From positions 239,535,546-239,599,545 of the forward strand of contig CM037878.1 in assembly GCA_021292165.1 (NCBI GenBank): a stretch of DNA of 64,000 bases, given 5' to 3'. The stretch is from Shinisaurus crocodilurus. Its lineage: Eukaryota > Chordata > Lepidosauria > Squamata > Shinisauridae. Made by a program: the position numbers and the translations under genes. Shown here piece by piece: positions 63,962 to 64,000 of the stretch. The notes beneath the pieces are model-generated. The model had not been told where the DNA came from, did not search any database, and saw only the letters and a list, made by a program, of their open reading frames with translations. How positions within the stretch are numbered: the first letter of the stretch is position 1; each line of letters begins with the position of its first letter.

Positions 63962-64000
63962 CAGCGTTGGGCAAAGTGTGGCCCTCCAGATGTTTCAGAG
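63962..64000. mobile_element. Left arm of a palindromic MITE, cut by the window end
   Basis: GTTGGGCAAAGTGTGGCCCT then CCAGATGTTTCAGAG matches the outer left arm of the element at 35370. Confidence 0.7.

Overview
The window looks like nuclear DNA from a non-mammalian amniote, most likely a squamate (lizard-like) reptile. The evidence is the mix of interspersed repeats: CR1 and L2 LINE 3' ends, L1 fragments, tRNA-derived SINEs with L2-type tails, a 5S rRNA-derived SINE with a CR1-type tail, LTR retrotransposons, and many hAT-type and palindromic non-autonomous DNA transposons. There are no bacterial-type genes or operons and no long host open reading frames. The species call is inference from repeat families remembered by type, not from a search.

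Only one host gene signal is supportable. At 16846-16900, minus strand, a start codon in good context opens a 19-residue hydrophobic leader that runs into a consensus splice donor, inside a CpG-dense island (about 16830-17430). I read this as coding exon 1 of a secreted or membrane protein transcribed leftwards, so most of 1-16845 would be its first intron. I could not identify the gene.

Left part (1-18 kb): a tRNA-type SINE, a GC-rich hAT element with flanking duplications (1351-2035), a degenerate CR1 (4759-5776), several foldback elements, a 5S-SINE, three L2-like LINE 3' pieces and the exon/CpG island. Middle left (18-31 kb): an L2 3' end with an intact 246-codon reading frame, then a nested stack at 20570-22447 in which an L1 with 16-bp target duplications carries a SINE, an L2 tail and a solo LTR with its own 5-bp duplication.

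Middle (31-48.5 kb): two ~980-bp hAT elements in opposite orientation (32292-33275 and 41534-42510), each with an 8-bp duplication and a short frame for a hAT dimerisation domain. A free-standing 147-bp insertion (30923-31069) is identical in plan to one end of the larger elements. Two 5S-SINEs lie in inverted orientation around an unclassified repeat, a hAT element sits inside a palindromic element (39705-39921), and a 3.7-kb LTR element with both LTRs, primer site, polypurine tract and 5-bp duplication has no recognisable gag, pol or env (44773-48495).

Right part (48.5-64 kb): SINEs, a TIR family with three members, near-perfect hairpins, a hAT element nested in another hAT element (54524-55241), a hAT element with a CpG-rich tandem interior (56280-57060), a minisatellite whose units carry a GTAAGTA motif (57341-57822), a second copy of an unclassified ~190-bp repeat, and a final ~1.9 kb with no recognisable repeat. 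The interest of the window is transposon architecture and nesting order rather than a host gene system.
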